DNA from: Candidatus Aphodenecus pullistercoris
GTDB taxonomy: Bacteria > Spirochaetota > Spirochaetia > Sphaerochaetales > Sphaerochaetaceae
NCBI GenBank assembly: GCA_017694495.1
Contig: JADIMU010000016.1
Span: 52,013 to 116,012, forward strand
Length of the DNA: 64,000 nt
Direction of reading: 5' to 3'
A program made the translations under genes and the position numbers. Below, piece after piece: positions 41,001-49,673 of this stretch (position 1 is its first letter; every line of letters starts with the position of its first letter). The notes under the pieces were generated by a model. The model searched no databases, was not told the origin of the DNA, and worked only from the letters and a program-made list of their open reading frames with translations.

Positions 41001-44000
41001 AACCCTGCATTCTCCCACCCTGTCTTTATGCGTAACGGGCTGAAGTCGCCCAGCTCCGCCTACCGGAAAGTCCGGGACGAACTGGAAGGCGATTGGGGAC
41101 TTGTGAAGGATATGTACGGCGGCACCATGGTCTTCCCTACTTACGAAGAGGCTCAAGATGGTTTCACTGCCCTTTATGAAAAGTATGGCAACATGATCTC
41201 CAAGGCAAAGGCTCTCAGCAATGCGGGTTATAGAGACTTCAAACTAACGGTTGAAATGCCCAATGGCGCCCTTTTTGAGCTCATAATCATGGATGTCAAT
41301 ACATGCAAGATGAAGATGGAAGGCCCCGGCCATGGACTGTATGAAGTACAAAGGGCCATCAGGCCTGTCCTCAGAGATGGCGACAACTACAACCTGACGC
41401 CAGAAGAGCACACAGCCCTTGAAGATATTCTTGAATTGGTCGAGGAATGGAGCGTTGCAGAGTACTCTGGAGCGCGGGACTATCGACTGAACCCCCAAGA
41501 GTACATGGGGTCTCTGGCTAGATTTTCCGCAATCTCACGGTTGACTGCAAAATTGGGATATCCATACGCAAGCAGACGCCTCTCAGACTGGTTAGGCTCT
41601 CTCTCGAATATCCTGCCATCTTTGTCAACGTCGATACGTACAGTCTTGGTTCCGGCAGAAGTCTCCACCTCTTTGAATGGGATGTCTTCGATTTCGAAGT
41701 ATTTCATACCTGATTCCAGTATGCAGCCTTTGCCCACCTTGGTCAATCTTTGGAATGCCCCATCAGAGAGTGAAGACGGAAGCATGCTCATGGACCGCAG
41801 GGTGTTTGGCCTTATGCCGAAGACCGGTGTATATGATGGAAACTTCGAAAACGAGTTCCGGGCCACGGCCGAATCGTTGCTGGAAGAGAAGAATAACTTC
41901 AACAATGAGGGACTGCCGCTGGCTCCCAATGGCAACCCATCAAGGCTCAGCCTACGCGAATGGATTCTTGTCAGAACCCCATCTTTCAAAAGATGGTTCG
42001 GAGATTGGGAGTCAAATCCGGAAGAGGCCTCGAAGATCGTCGACGAAAACGGAGAACCGATGCTCGTATATCACGGGTCCCCCAATGAATTCAGGTCATT
42101 CGCCCCGGATATGATCGGTTCGACGACAGACTTTGGATTCTACGGAAAAGGTTTCTACTTCTCTCCAAAGGAGACCTATGCACAGGGGTATGGCGATTTC
42201 GTATATCCGGTCTTCCTTAACATACGCAATCCGTTCGATTATGCAATCCTGCGCGAGGAACACTTCGATTCTGAAAGCTTTTCCGGATGGTACAGGTTCT
42301 ACTACAATGCTGCAGACATCTTCCCGGAAGACATATTCTTCTACCTCGGAGATGAAGCCAACACGGAATTCAGTGCGAAGAGATTCAAGAAGGAAATCGA
42401 CGAGGCTGCCAAAATCTCGGATACACCGTTCGCCGATATCATAAACGGCTCTGCATATGAGACGCTTCCTGATATCGTTGAAAGCGAACTCGATGTCTCA
42501 GATGCAGAGCTGGCCGACGAGGTCAGCAACTATGTCAAGGCTCACAATCTGGATGGAATCATAGTCGATGACGAAGAAATCGTCGCACTTGATCCCGGTC
42601 AGATCAAGAGCATCGACAACACAGGAACATTTGATCCAGAGGACAACGATATCCTCTTCCAGAGCGAAGACGGCAGAACAAAGATAACCCCAGACCTTTT
42701 CGTCTCACATACGCTGTCTGAGGATAATCTGCAAGATGCAATGAAAATCGGCGGGTTTGTAATGCCATCACTTGGTATAACAAGACCAGACCAGAAACTC
42801 TTCAGACATCTTGCAGGTTTTGGAAGCATCACACTCATTGGAGACAGCGAACTCGGCAGGCAGCTGGTGCGAGACAAAGCCGTATATAACCGAGACATGT
42901 GGTCCCCCACATTCCCGCAACCTGAATACAGGATAGACAAGAAGGGACTTGAGGCTTTCATTGACCGTATCAATTCGCACATCAATGAAGAAAAGTACAA
43001 GGCCAGCCATCTCAATGCATATAGGGACTACGACTACAGCACCCCTGACGAATTCGCAACCAGATTCAATCACTATCCAGCAAAGATTGCCTATCTAGAA
43101 GAACATGGAATCCCAGTCGCAATCAAATACAAGCAGATGGATACAGGGACATATTCTCCAAATCTCCTGTCTCGCGTGAAAGAATGGGACAAGGCCCACG
43201 CTGAGGAGCTGAAGGGCAACGGACTTACAGTAGAACTGGAAGAACAGCTTTACAAAGACATGCGCCCTTATTTTGAAGCATCGCTACAGGAAAACTACGG
43301 AGATGCCGTCATCAGCAGCATGCTTAAACCCGGAGAGACGATTGAGGATCTGATAGACAGTCCATTCCTTGGCTTTACAAGAAGCGACATGTACAAGCTC
43401 TTCAGTACTGCAAGACGATGGAGCCCAGAACGTAAAGTCGTCGACACCCGCGCTACAGAGCAGGCCATAGAGGAGGCACTTGGCGAAGTGGATGTCAGGC
43501 AATGGGTGCATGACCAAATCAAGGGGTTCTATACAGACCCGTTCATCAGAATTGGAAAGAAGAAGGAACCATTCACTGCAGTCAACGTGCTCCGCTACAT
43601 GGCGAGGCAGAAGAAAACAGGCAATGCCGGACTCTTCTATACCTTCAGAACAGCCTCATCGGAAGCAGCAAAACCTCTGACAAGTCTGTCTGCATTGCAT
43701 GCAGCAGAGAATCTGCTTGGGGAGACATCAGACTTCGACTTCGATCAGGAATCATTCAGGCTCAGTCGCTTTGTAACAGAGGCAGAAGGACCAGCTTTTG
43801 TGATTGAGAATGTCACGGATGAATTGGGCAAATATCTAGCAAGCAACTCATCACGCAACGAAGCTGATATGAAACGCCGTCTTGAACCTCTTGGATTCAA
43901 GAATCTTACTGATGAGATTGTCAACAACATCACAGATGTTGCAGAGTGGGCAAGAACAGCCCCACGGCCATACTTTGAAGCAAAACCCAAACGCATCCTG

Positions 44001-47000
44001 CAACTCTCAGACTTCAGGGCAGCCGTCATATCTGATACGATCTCGGAGGGAACGGTACAGGCACTTGAAGACGCAGGCCTGAATGTCATCAGATCATCCC
44101 GCGACGACATGGCACTGTCAGTCACAGACTATGTACAGGAGAACGCTAAAGGCCTTCTCTTCCAGTCCACCTACCCCGCCGACTACAGGATCAACCCAAA
44201 GAAATGGATAAAGATGACAGCAGAGGAACGCGAACAGTACTCGGCAGACCGTGAACGTTTCTGGAAGGAGCTTGAAGAGTGGACAGCCTCCACAGGTGAT
44301 GCCGTTCTCTCCTTCCGTTCTGCAGACGCCCATCGCGTCCACATCGTGAGCCAGAATATGCGGGAGGATTCCGCAGAGCATCCTTGGAGCGTTTCTTGGT
44401 TCACACGCTCACGCGATGGAAACACATACGAGCCTTTCGGCCACCAGACCTATGCAACAAAATGGGAAGCTGTAAAGGAACAGGCTTCTGAGCGCCTTTC
44501 CTTCGTTAAGGAGAGCGAACTCTACTTCCAAGACGACATCCCATATTCCAGCCGCTTCACAGGCAACTTCACCCGCGTTACAAACAGGATTCAGGATGAA
44601 TTCGATGAAATGGACAGGGAAATCAATGAGCAGGCATGGCAGGACTACCAGTCCAGCATGACCGGCAAGGATGGAAACCATTTCGACATCGATGAGTCAA
44701 TGAGTGCAACCAACATCCACCTGCTTAAGGGTGAATCAGACATCAGGAAGTGGATTGAAGATTCATGGTGGATAGATGAGAATGGCGACATCATCACGAA
44801 CGAGGCCGAGTACAACGCCTACCTTGAACGCTATGTAAGGCCATATCTCAAAGGCCGTTTCGCAAATCTCTTCTCACATCACGACGAACTCACCATAGGT
44901 CAGTTCATCGACATGATGAAGCCATCGGTAGTCCTTGATGCAGAGACGGATGCTGGACGTGATGCACAGTTCCTTGAAGCTCTGAAGGATGAGGAGACAT
45001 TCCGCAGGCTCTTCGGTCTTCTTGGGGAAATCTACTACCTCGACACATCACTTACAAACGGCCAGTACACAGAAGTCTTCGAGAAGGTCAACGGAAAGAT
45101 GCGGCCAACGAAGAAACTGGAGACTTGGCCCTACATCGACTATAACGACAGGCGAGCGCTGCAGACGAGGCTTCAGTCCATCGTCGACAACCCTACTGTC
45201 ATATCAGTCATGAGGCAGTCACTCAAGAACGAGCAGTTCTCATCATCTTCCCAGAGCGTCAAAGGACGCGCCATGAAGGCCATTTCAGAGGATGTCAGGC
45301 TTTATCGCAACATGATTGCCAACATCCTTGGCCTTGAAGAGCTCAGGCCTAAAAACCTCACTGACAACAATTCAGCAGCCCTTCCTGCACGCGAGGAGAT
45401 GGACGCGATGAGCCTGTCTCGTCTGAAGAGCGTGCTCACGAACAACAACATCGATGCAGTCCTCAGCGCGGCTCAGGATTCTGCAGGTGACAGCCAGAGC
45501 TACAGTGAACTTGCCAATGTGGCACTGTTGCTCAAGACAAGGCTCAGCGAGGCGGACAACACCATCGAGACACTCAGAGGAAAGGACAATGAGCTTGCGG
45601 CCGCACTCGAAGAGAGGGATGACATCTTCAGGTCAATCGAGAACTGGCTTGAATCCGTTGCCTCGACTCTTGGCATCAGCAACACCTCCGGCAGTGGAAA
45701 GCGGAAGAACGAAATCAGGAACATCCTCTACGACCTCAACGGAGAAAAACGCTATCAGCTTGAGGCAACAGCCAAAGGTTCACGCGAGAGGGGCAAGGCG
45801 ATAGGCGCCAGAGCAGGCTCAAGGGAATGGCTCAAGGACATGGTCATTTTCTATCCCCAGCTCAAACCGACAGAATACACAAGCAGCAGGGATTACGATG
45901 CAAAGCTCAGGGCCAACATCGATGCGTGGAGAGCCCAGCTTCTTGCAGAGGCAAAGGCCGTCACACCCAACAACGTCAGCTATCTTGTAGGCAGAATCAG
46001 AGAGGCTGTCGTCAAGCAGAACAGCGAACTGAATGTCATCAAGGGATCACTCAGCAAACTCCTCATCGAGGCGACGGAAACGGTCAATCTTGCCAAGGGC
46101 TCCAAGATAGATTCTGAAACCGGAACCACCGCGGACGGATTCACCATCGGCGACACTGGAAGCAGAGTAGAAGTCGGCGCCAGCAATGAGGGGGAGGATA
46201 CAGCATCCACAGATGATTCTCCGATAGACGAGACCATTGGAATCCCACGCCTCACCGGAAGTGAGGACAGCAAGGACTCGCAACTTGTCGAAGCGCTACA
46301 GGACGATACTGTCATCCGCGAGGTGATGAAACGATACGGAACTCACCAGCAGAATCGTATCGACTCCTCTCAGGCCTACGATGATGAGACTGGAGCCAGT
46401 GCGGCAAGATGGACAGAAGGGAACATCTCAGACGAGGATGTCGAGGACTTCCGGGCAGAGGTCACATCCAGTCCACGTCTTTACAGACGACAGTTCTCAT
46501 CAATCCTCGCCCGCCCCGACATGGCCGTAAGGCAACAGGGAGGTCTGCCCGCAATCGATGTGCCTGAAGCCGATGGAGGCTCCACAGGTGCAAGAGCACG
46601 CAGAACAGTATCTAGGCAGGCAGAGGGCATCGACGAGACCACAAGGCAGGCGATGTCAAACGGCAGCGAGACTCTCGAGGGAAATGTCGAAAAGCAGCTG
46701 AAGCAGATTGGAGATGCAATCCGCGAAATCAGGGCACAAGTCGCCAGAGACCAGAAGAAGATTGACGCCAGAAACGAGAAGATAGCTTCACTCAAATCCG
46801 ACATCGCATCCAAGAACAGGCAGGTCAGGTCACTCGAAAACCGCATCCGCAAAATGGATGAGCAGGATTCCGAGACAATCGACAGCCTTGAACAGGAACT
46901 GAAAGACCTGCGCACCGTCGTTCATGGTCTGGAGCTCCAGATATCTGCAGAAGAGCGCCATGCAGAAACCGAAAAACGCAACCTCGAGGCGAGGAATGCA

Positions 47001-49658
47001 AGACTCAAGGAAAGACAGCAGGAAGAGCGTGAATACAGGAAACTGAGGGACTACAAGATGAAGCTCGCAAGGTCCATCTTCAGGAAATGGACCCGGTCCG
47101 TCGACTTCCGCACCGTCGCCCCGATGATGCAGTACATCCGTCAGGCACTCGACCCCGCTTTCCGGAGGGATTGGGCACAAGACCCGATAACAGGAACCGG
47201 AACACTTGACATCAATGAGCTCAGGGAACTGTATGCAGGAATCGAGACAGGAGAGATCACCGACATCGACAGGGATGAGCTCAAGGCAAGGCTTGGAGCA
47301 AGACTCTACAACCGTATCTCCGGAGAGGGTGCAAAACCGCTCAACGACTGGACTGTAGAGGAGCTCGAGCAGCTCAAGGACCGTCTTGACGAAGTATGGG
47401 AGGAAGGCCGCCTCATCCAGAGGGCAAAGGACGAGGCGAAGCGCAGCAGACGCCGTTCCCTGCGGGACGACATCCTGCAAAGCGTCAAATCGAATCCCAA
47501 GTACAGGGACGAGCCAGAGCTGACAGGCACATCGGAGAGCACGGAACGTAGACGCTCACTGAAAACCGAGATGCAGGGCAACTACTACGCAACCAAGCGT
47601 ATGCAGGAGCTCACCTACTACATCGATGGAGGCAATGGCCAGCGTGGCACTGCATATGACCTTCTTGTCGAACAGGTCCGTACGATGCTCGACAATGAAT
47701 ATCGCAACGAGCAACGGAGGATGAAGCCTTTCGAGGAGGCCATGGAGAACTACAGACAGTGGCTCAAGGACAATGGCATCAAGGAAAGTGCAGACGAAAT
47801 CCTCTACCACAAACAGTACGAGGTCAATCTTGGCGACAGGACTGTGCATTACAACCTTTCTGCCCTCGCCTACATCTACCTCAGCCAGTTCAACCAGAAG
47901 GCCCGTGATGCAGTGGCATACGGCTCGCTCATCTCCCCTCAGGAGAAAGGTCATATTTCAGCTGAAGAGCCGGACAGGCGTGTTGCCGACTTCGGTGGTG
48001 TCAACCAGCACATTCTTGGCGACGACGAGATAGAAGGCATCGGCACGATGCGCTACAAGGCAGCGCTCGAGCGTGCGACAGCCGTCATCAACGAGACTGG
48101 CGCAATATCCATTGTTGATGCAATCAGGGACGACCTCTGGAGCAAAGACAATGCCCAACGCCTCTTCGACTTCTCGCTCGACGTCTTCAATCAGCCAGTT
48201 GTACTCGAAAACCATTACCTCTTTGTGCATCGTCTTGATGCCCAAGGGAACAGGCCCGAAACGATAAAGGATTTCAGCATGGCCGCAGGGCAGGCCCTCG
48301 AGTCCATCGAGAAAGGATTTCTTGAAGAGAAGAGGACAATCGCACCAGCAAACCAGATGCCTGCAAACCTCGATCTCTTCGGCGGCTGGATAGAGTCCAT
48401 GCAGCAGCAGGAACATCTGCTTGCCGGTGGTCGTCTCCTGTCAGACCTCAGGGCGACTTTCGAGACGAACAGGGAAGTGATGGACGTCATCAGGAGAGCC
48501 TTTGGTGATTCCATGGTGACGGAGCTGAGGGACTACATAGCCCACGTTGCAGACCCGCACTACAGCGATGTCAGGAACGATGTATCCCGTGTCATCAACT
48601 TTCTGCGTGGCTCTGTGTCGACAGCCTATCTCGGATTCAAGCTGTCGAGTGTCTTGGTCCAGATTCCAACATCGCTTGCGCCGTTCTTCGGGTCGGTGAA
48701 GACCGGCTCGATGCTGAAGAGCAGCATCCAGATGATAGCCCACCCCGTCCGCACATGGAACTTCATCACGGAGCGGTCAGTCAGGATGGAACGCAGGACA
48801 CCGACAATCATGCTGGAGGACATCCAGAAGGAAGCGAGAAGACAGGGCAGGGGCAGACTGGCCCGCACATGGAGCCGCTTCAACGAAGTGGGCATGGCCG
48901 GGCTCGAATGGGTGGACAAGATGACTGTCGGAACCGGCTGGCTGGCCAAGTACTATGACGTGCTTGACAGGAACATCGCCGACGGCATGGACACCGAAGC
49001 TGCAGAGACTGCGGCAATCCGTGCGGCTGACGACCTTGTCTATGAAGTCCAGCCAGTATCGGACAAGACGGAGGTTGCAAGACTCTTCAGGAGCAGCAAT
49101 TCGTTGCTGAAGATGTTCCTCCAGTTCCAGCAATCCATGAATGTCGTATTCAACAATGTCACGACCGATACGCATCAGCAGTGGCGCAACAGGAGCAATG
49201 ACAGCGAAGTGGTCAAACGCATTGTCGGCAGGCTTGTAGGATATATCGGAGCCGGAATGATTCTTGGCCTTGTACAACAGGGTTTCGACGACGATGACGA
49301 CGACCTCGACAGGCTGGGTAAGATTGCCTACTGGGGAGTCAGCCAAGGCGTCGACTCCATCCCAGTCGTCGGGTCAATTGCAAGCGGAATAACCTCGGCA
49401 ATCCTCACAGGCCAGTTCGACAGCTACACGATGGAGGAGAACATCCTTCCTTTCGCCTCGGACTTGGGGAGCTATGCGGCAAGGCTGATCACCGCACTGC
49501 GCTCGGAAGATGGACCGGACGCACAGCGGGCTTTGTCAGCGCTCGAAGGAATTGCCCTGTCGCTCGGAACAGCGATAGGAGCCCCCACTTCGACAATCAA
49601 ACAGATCATCAGAAGCATTGAGCAGGAGAGCTTCATGCCAATGCTCGGCAGATATTAA
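38061..49658 (+). CDS. Giant polyvalent ejection protein (3865 aa) with metallopeptidase, RelA-like and ADP-ribosyltransferase domains
   Basis: Such multi-domain 'polyvalent' proteins are packaged in the capsid and delivered into the host with the DNA. Domains: N-terminal helical region with a Gly/Ala hydrophobic segment at ~255-310 (AGAIGAGIGAAIGSMIPVV); HELFH zinc metallopeptidase motif at residues 780-784; RelA/SpoT-like nucleotidyltransferase pattern at ~960-1125 (LKSPSSAYRK, GYRDFKLTVEMPNGALFELI, then GHGLYE); an unusual segment at ~1140-1216 discussed in the findings; an ART-PolyVal domain at ~1290-1530 (VRTPSFKRWFGDWE, VYHGSPNEF, GFYGKGFYF); a further 'LPD'-type region at ~1540-2040; coiled coil at ~2870-3000; and a C-terminal membrane-associated region (LRGSVSTAYLGFKLSS; GYIGAGMILGLVQQGF). 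ATG 38061 with GGAG upstream. It is about 11.6 kb, a quarter of the prophage. Individual activities are inferred from motifs. Confidence 0.85.
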   Translation: MATINDTNERNISTVRVTPYGIKSGSADLIASQTSEAGKKMTSAIRQGIGTQAVGTDVLSTAAVDNLNAVTGMMLNPYSPERRAARQDVVDNEHQQNVAAQNWLATFEQTIAPYVKLSDAEKRYYDRMSRVYSERGMDPAAFAEDFLTANAIANATGMSRSEVVTYADQLSDYFLGVPAERNMTWGRNIINSWHQGQRQQDMFRLQDEYRQLFVEGRDDDDPLVQRKLAEIQQLQTEIDYNTDATPHNWLVNWVSDSVAQVPYMLSGLGAGAIGAGIGAAIGSMIPVVGTKIGATVGNYLGRFISYKGGFSGNSFYEMKQAGISNETALRLSDAEGIVNALNEALLDAVSDTLVGAIGGNTLKTVLYPGIFKKLVTKGSIHNFAGQIALYMAGQGTGEFVQEATQSLTTSAFVYAAEVMDNIPHTKTTMQALNDALEEGVAGFAVGMLFGLPGAVLATTADVRTSSRLFDKAVATPSREAFINSSENVEAVKGMKLAGEHFSDTDAKSELGRMWDNAAEARLNRIKARSEVAGDNVTSKEGRRYAKRQLPPERLDGKLRSQTTVDYSDDAQKTAELKIVYGGTTPTSADSGAPYYGTVRMTVDHTRHTASIDSVSIQPGYEAQAQEMVRQAIQDNAPGYEVSWDTDVDMEVAIRDALVRSNPAGTEAGLTYPASTTTGREAELAEYSSRIRNSFQNLSDSQVNAAVHVLDTLAQHHGMSISELEQQYAGGDFFIQGDDYVAQRARGRRGAYRPLSMEQIAQGVKGVIYAGENADTSTFIHELFHFAADIDETGRRELSRAVKRMSNENASALKQFIEEHQEIFGTRQADDLIRLFSSLDENASWNSELNEAMTSLYEAWMANHDDANLTPEVKTVLQKIADFMKQVYQTIKGNAKLDADVQAGFERIMGFDGSKSTSQSGAQSQATEQSLFQDALRVDKVNSMESAYEKARPMMRQFDELVLDMARTVGLDPEATYEGFDNPAFSHPVFMRNGLKSPSSAYRKVRDELEGDWGLVKDMYGGTMVFPTYEEAQDGFTALYEKYGNMISKAKALSNAGYRDFKLTVEMPNGALFELIIMDVNTCKMKMEGPGHGLYEVQRAIRPVLRDGDNYNLTPEEHTALEDILELVEEWSVAEYSGARDYRLNPQEYMGSLARFSAISRLTAKLGYPYASRRLSDWLGSLSNILPSLSTSIRTVLVPAEVSTSLNGMSSISKYFIPDSSMQPLPTLVNLWNAPSESEDGSMLMDRRVFGLMPKTGVYDGNFENEFRATAESLLEEKNNFNNEGLPLAPNGNPSRLSLREWILVRTPSFKRWFGDWESNPEEASKIVDENGEPMLVYHGSPNEFRSFAPDMIGSTTDFGFYGKGFYFSPKETYAQGYGDFVYPVFLNIRNPFDYAILREEHFDSESFSGWYRFYYNAADIFPEDIFFYLGDEANTEFSAKRFKKEIDEAAKISDTPFADIINGSAYETLPDIVESELDVSDAELADEVSNYVKAHNLDGIIVDDEEIVALDPGQIKSIDNTGTFDPEDNDILFQSEDGRTKITPDLFVSHTLSEDNLQDAMKIGGFVMPSLGITRPDQKLFRHLAGFGSITLIGDSELGRQLVRDKAVYNRDMWSPTFPQPEYRIDKKGLEAFIDRINSHINEEKYKASHLNAYRDYDYSTPDEFATRFNHYPAKIAYLEEHGIPVAIKYKQMDTGTYSPNLLSRVKEWDKAHAEELKGNGLTVELEEQLYKDMRPYFEASLQENYGDAVISSMLKPGETIEDLIDSPFLGFTRSDMYKLFSTARRWSPERKVVDTRATEQAIEEALGEVDVRQWVHDQIKGFYTDPFIRIGKKKEPFTAVNVLRYMARQKKTGNAGLFYTFRTASSEAAKPLTSLSALHAAENLLGETSDFDFDQESFRLSRFVTEAEGPAFVIENVTDELGKYLASNSSRNEADMKRRLEPLGFKNLTDEIVNNITDVAEWARTAPRPYFEAKPKRILQLSDFRAAVISDTISEGTVQALEDAGLNVIRSSRDDMALSVTDYVQENAKGLLFQSTYPADYRINPKKWIKMTAEEREQYSADRERFWKELEEWTASTGDAVLSFRSADAHRVHIVSQNMREDSAEHPWSVSWFTRSRDGNTYEPFGHQTYATKWEAVKEQASERLSFVKESELYFQDDIPYSSRFTGNFTRVTNRIQDEFDEMDREINEQAWQDYQSSMTGKDGNHFDIDESMSATNIHLLKGESDIRKWIEDSWWIDENGDIITNEAEYNAYLERYVRPYLKGRFANLFSHHDELTIGQFIDMMKPSVVLDAETDAGRDAQFLEALKDEETFRRLFGLLGEIYYLDTSLTNGQYTEVFEKVNGKMRPTKKLETWPYIDYNDRRALQTRLQSIVDNPTVISVMRQSLKNEQFSSSSQSVKGRAMKAISEDVRLYRNMIANILGLEELRPKNLTDNNSAALPAREEMDAMSLSRLKSVLTNNNIDAVLSAAQDSAGDSQSYSELANVALLLKTRLSEADNTIETLRGKDNELAAALEERDDIFRSIENWLESVASTLGISNTSGSGKRKNEIRNILYDLNGEKRYQLEATAKGSRERGKAIGARAGSREWLKDMVIFYPQLKPTEYTSSRDYDAKLRANIDAWRAQLLAEAKAVTPNNVSYLVGRIREAVVKQNSELNVIKGSLSKLLIEATETVNLAKGSKIDSETGTTADGFTIGDTGSRVEVGASNEGEDTASTDDSPIDETIGIPRLTGSEDSKDSQLVEALQDDTVIREVMKRYGTHQQNRIDSSQAYDDETGASAARWTEGNISDEDVEDFRAEVTSSPRLYRRQFSSILARPDMAVRQQGGLPAIDVPEADGGSTGARARRTVSRQAEGIDETTRQAMSNGSETLEGNVEKQLKQIGDAIREIRAQVARDQKKIDARNEKIASLKSDIASKNRQVRSLENRIRKMDEQDSETIDSLEQELKDLRTVVHGLELQISAEERHAETEKRNLEARNARLKERQQEEREYRKLRDYKMKLARSIFRKWTRSVDFRTVAPMMQYIRQALDPAFRRDWAQDPITGTGTLDINELRELYAGIETGEITDIDRDELKARLGARLYNRISGEGAKPLNDWTVEELEQLKDRLDEVWEEGRLIQRAKDEAKRSRRRSLRDDILQSVKSNPKYRDEPELTGTSESTERRRSLKTEMQGNYYATKRMQELTYYIDGGNGQRGTAYDLLVEQVRTMLDNEYRNEQRRMKPFEEAMENYRQWLKDNGIKESADEILYHKQYEVNLGDRTVHYNLSALAYIYLSQFNQKARDAVAYGSLISPQEKGHISAEEPDRRVADFGGVNQHILGDDEIEGIGTMRYKAALERATAVINETGAISIVDAIRDDLWSKDNAQRLFDFSLDVFNQPVVLENHYLFVHRLDAQGNRPETIKDFSMAAGQALESIEKGFLEEKRTIAPANQMPANLDLFGGWIESMQQQEHLLAGGRLLSDLRATFETNREVMDVIRRAFGDSMVTELRDYIAHVADPHYSDVRNDVSRVINFLRGSVSTAYLGFKLSSVLVQIPTSLAPFFGSVKTGSMLKSSIQMIAHPVRTWNFITERSVRMERRTPTIMLEDIQKEARRQGRGRLARTWSRFNEVGMAGLEWVDKMTVGTGWLAKYYDVLDRNIADGMDTEAAETAAIRAADDLVYEVQPVSDKTEVARLFRSSNSLLKMFLQFQQSMNVVFNNVTTDTHQQWRNRSNDSEVVKRIVGRLVGYIGAGMILGLVQQGFDDDDDDLDRLGKIAYWGVSQGVDSIPVVGSIASGITSAILTGQFDSYTMEENILPFASDLGSYAARLITALRSEDGPDAQRALSALEGIALSLGTAIGAPTSTIKQIIRSIEQESFMPMLGRY
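41480..41707 (-). other. Protein-like antisense island inside the giant gene
   Basis: Minus-strand codons from ATG 41707 to the stop at 41480 encode 75 residues with normal soluble-protein composition (MKYFEIEDIPFKEVETS, TVRIDVDKDGRIFEREP, NQSERRLLAYGYPNF). The sense frame over the same bases is unusually Ser/Leu-rich (LSDWLGSLSNILPSLSTSI) and breaks the flow between the RelA-like and ART domains. No ribosome site precedes the antisense ATG. Either a small inversion in an ancestral gene or an overlapping antisense gene is possible. Confidence 0.35.
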
Positions 49659-49673
49659 GGAGGCAAGACGCAG

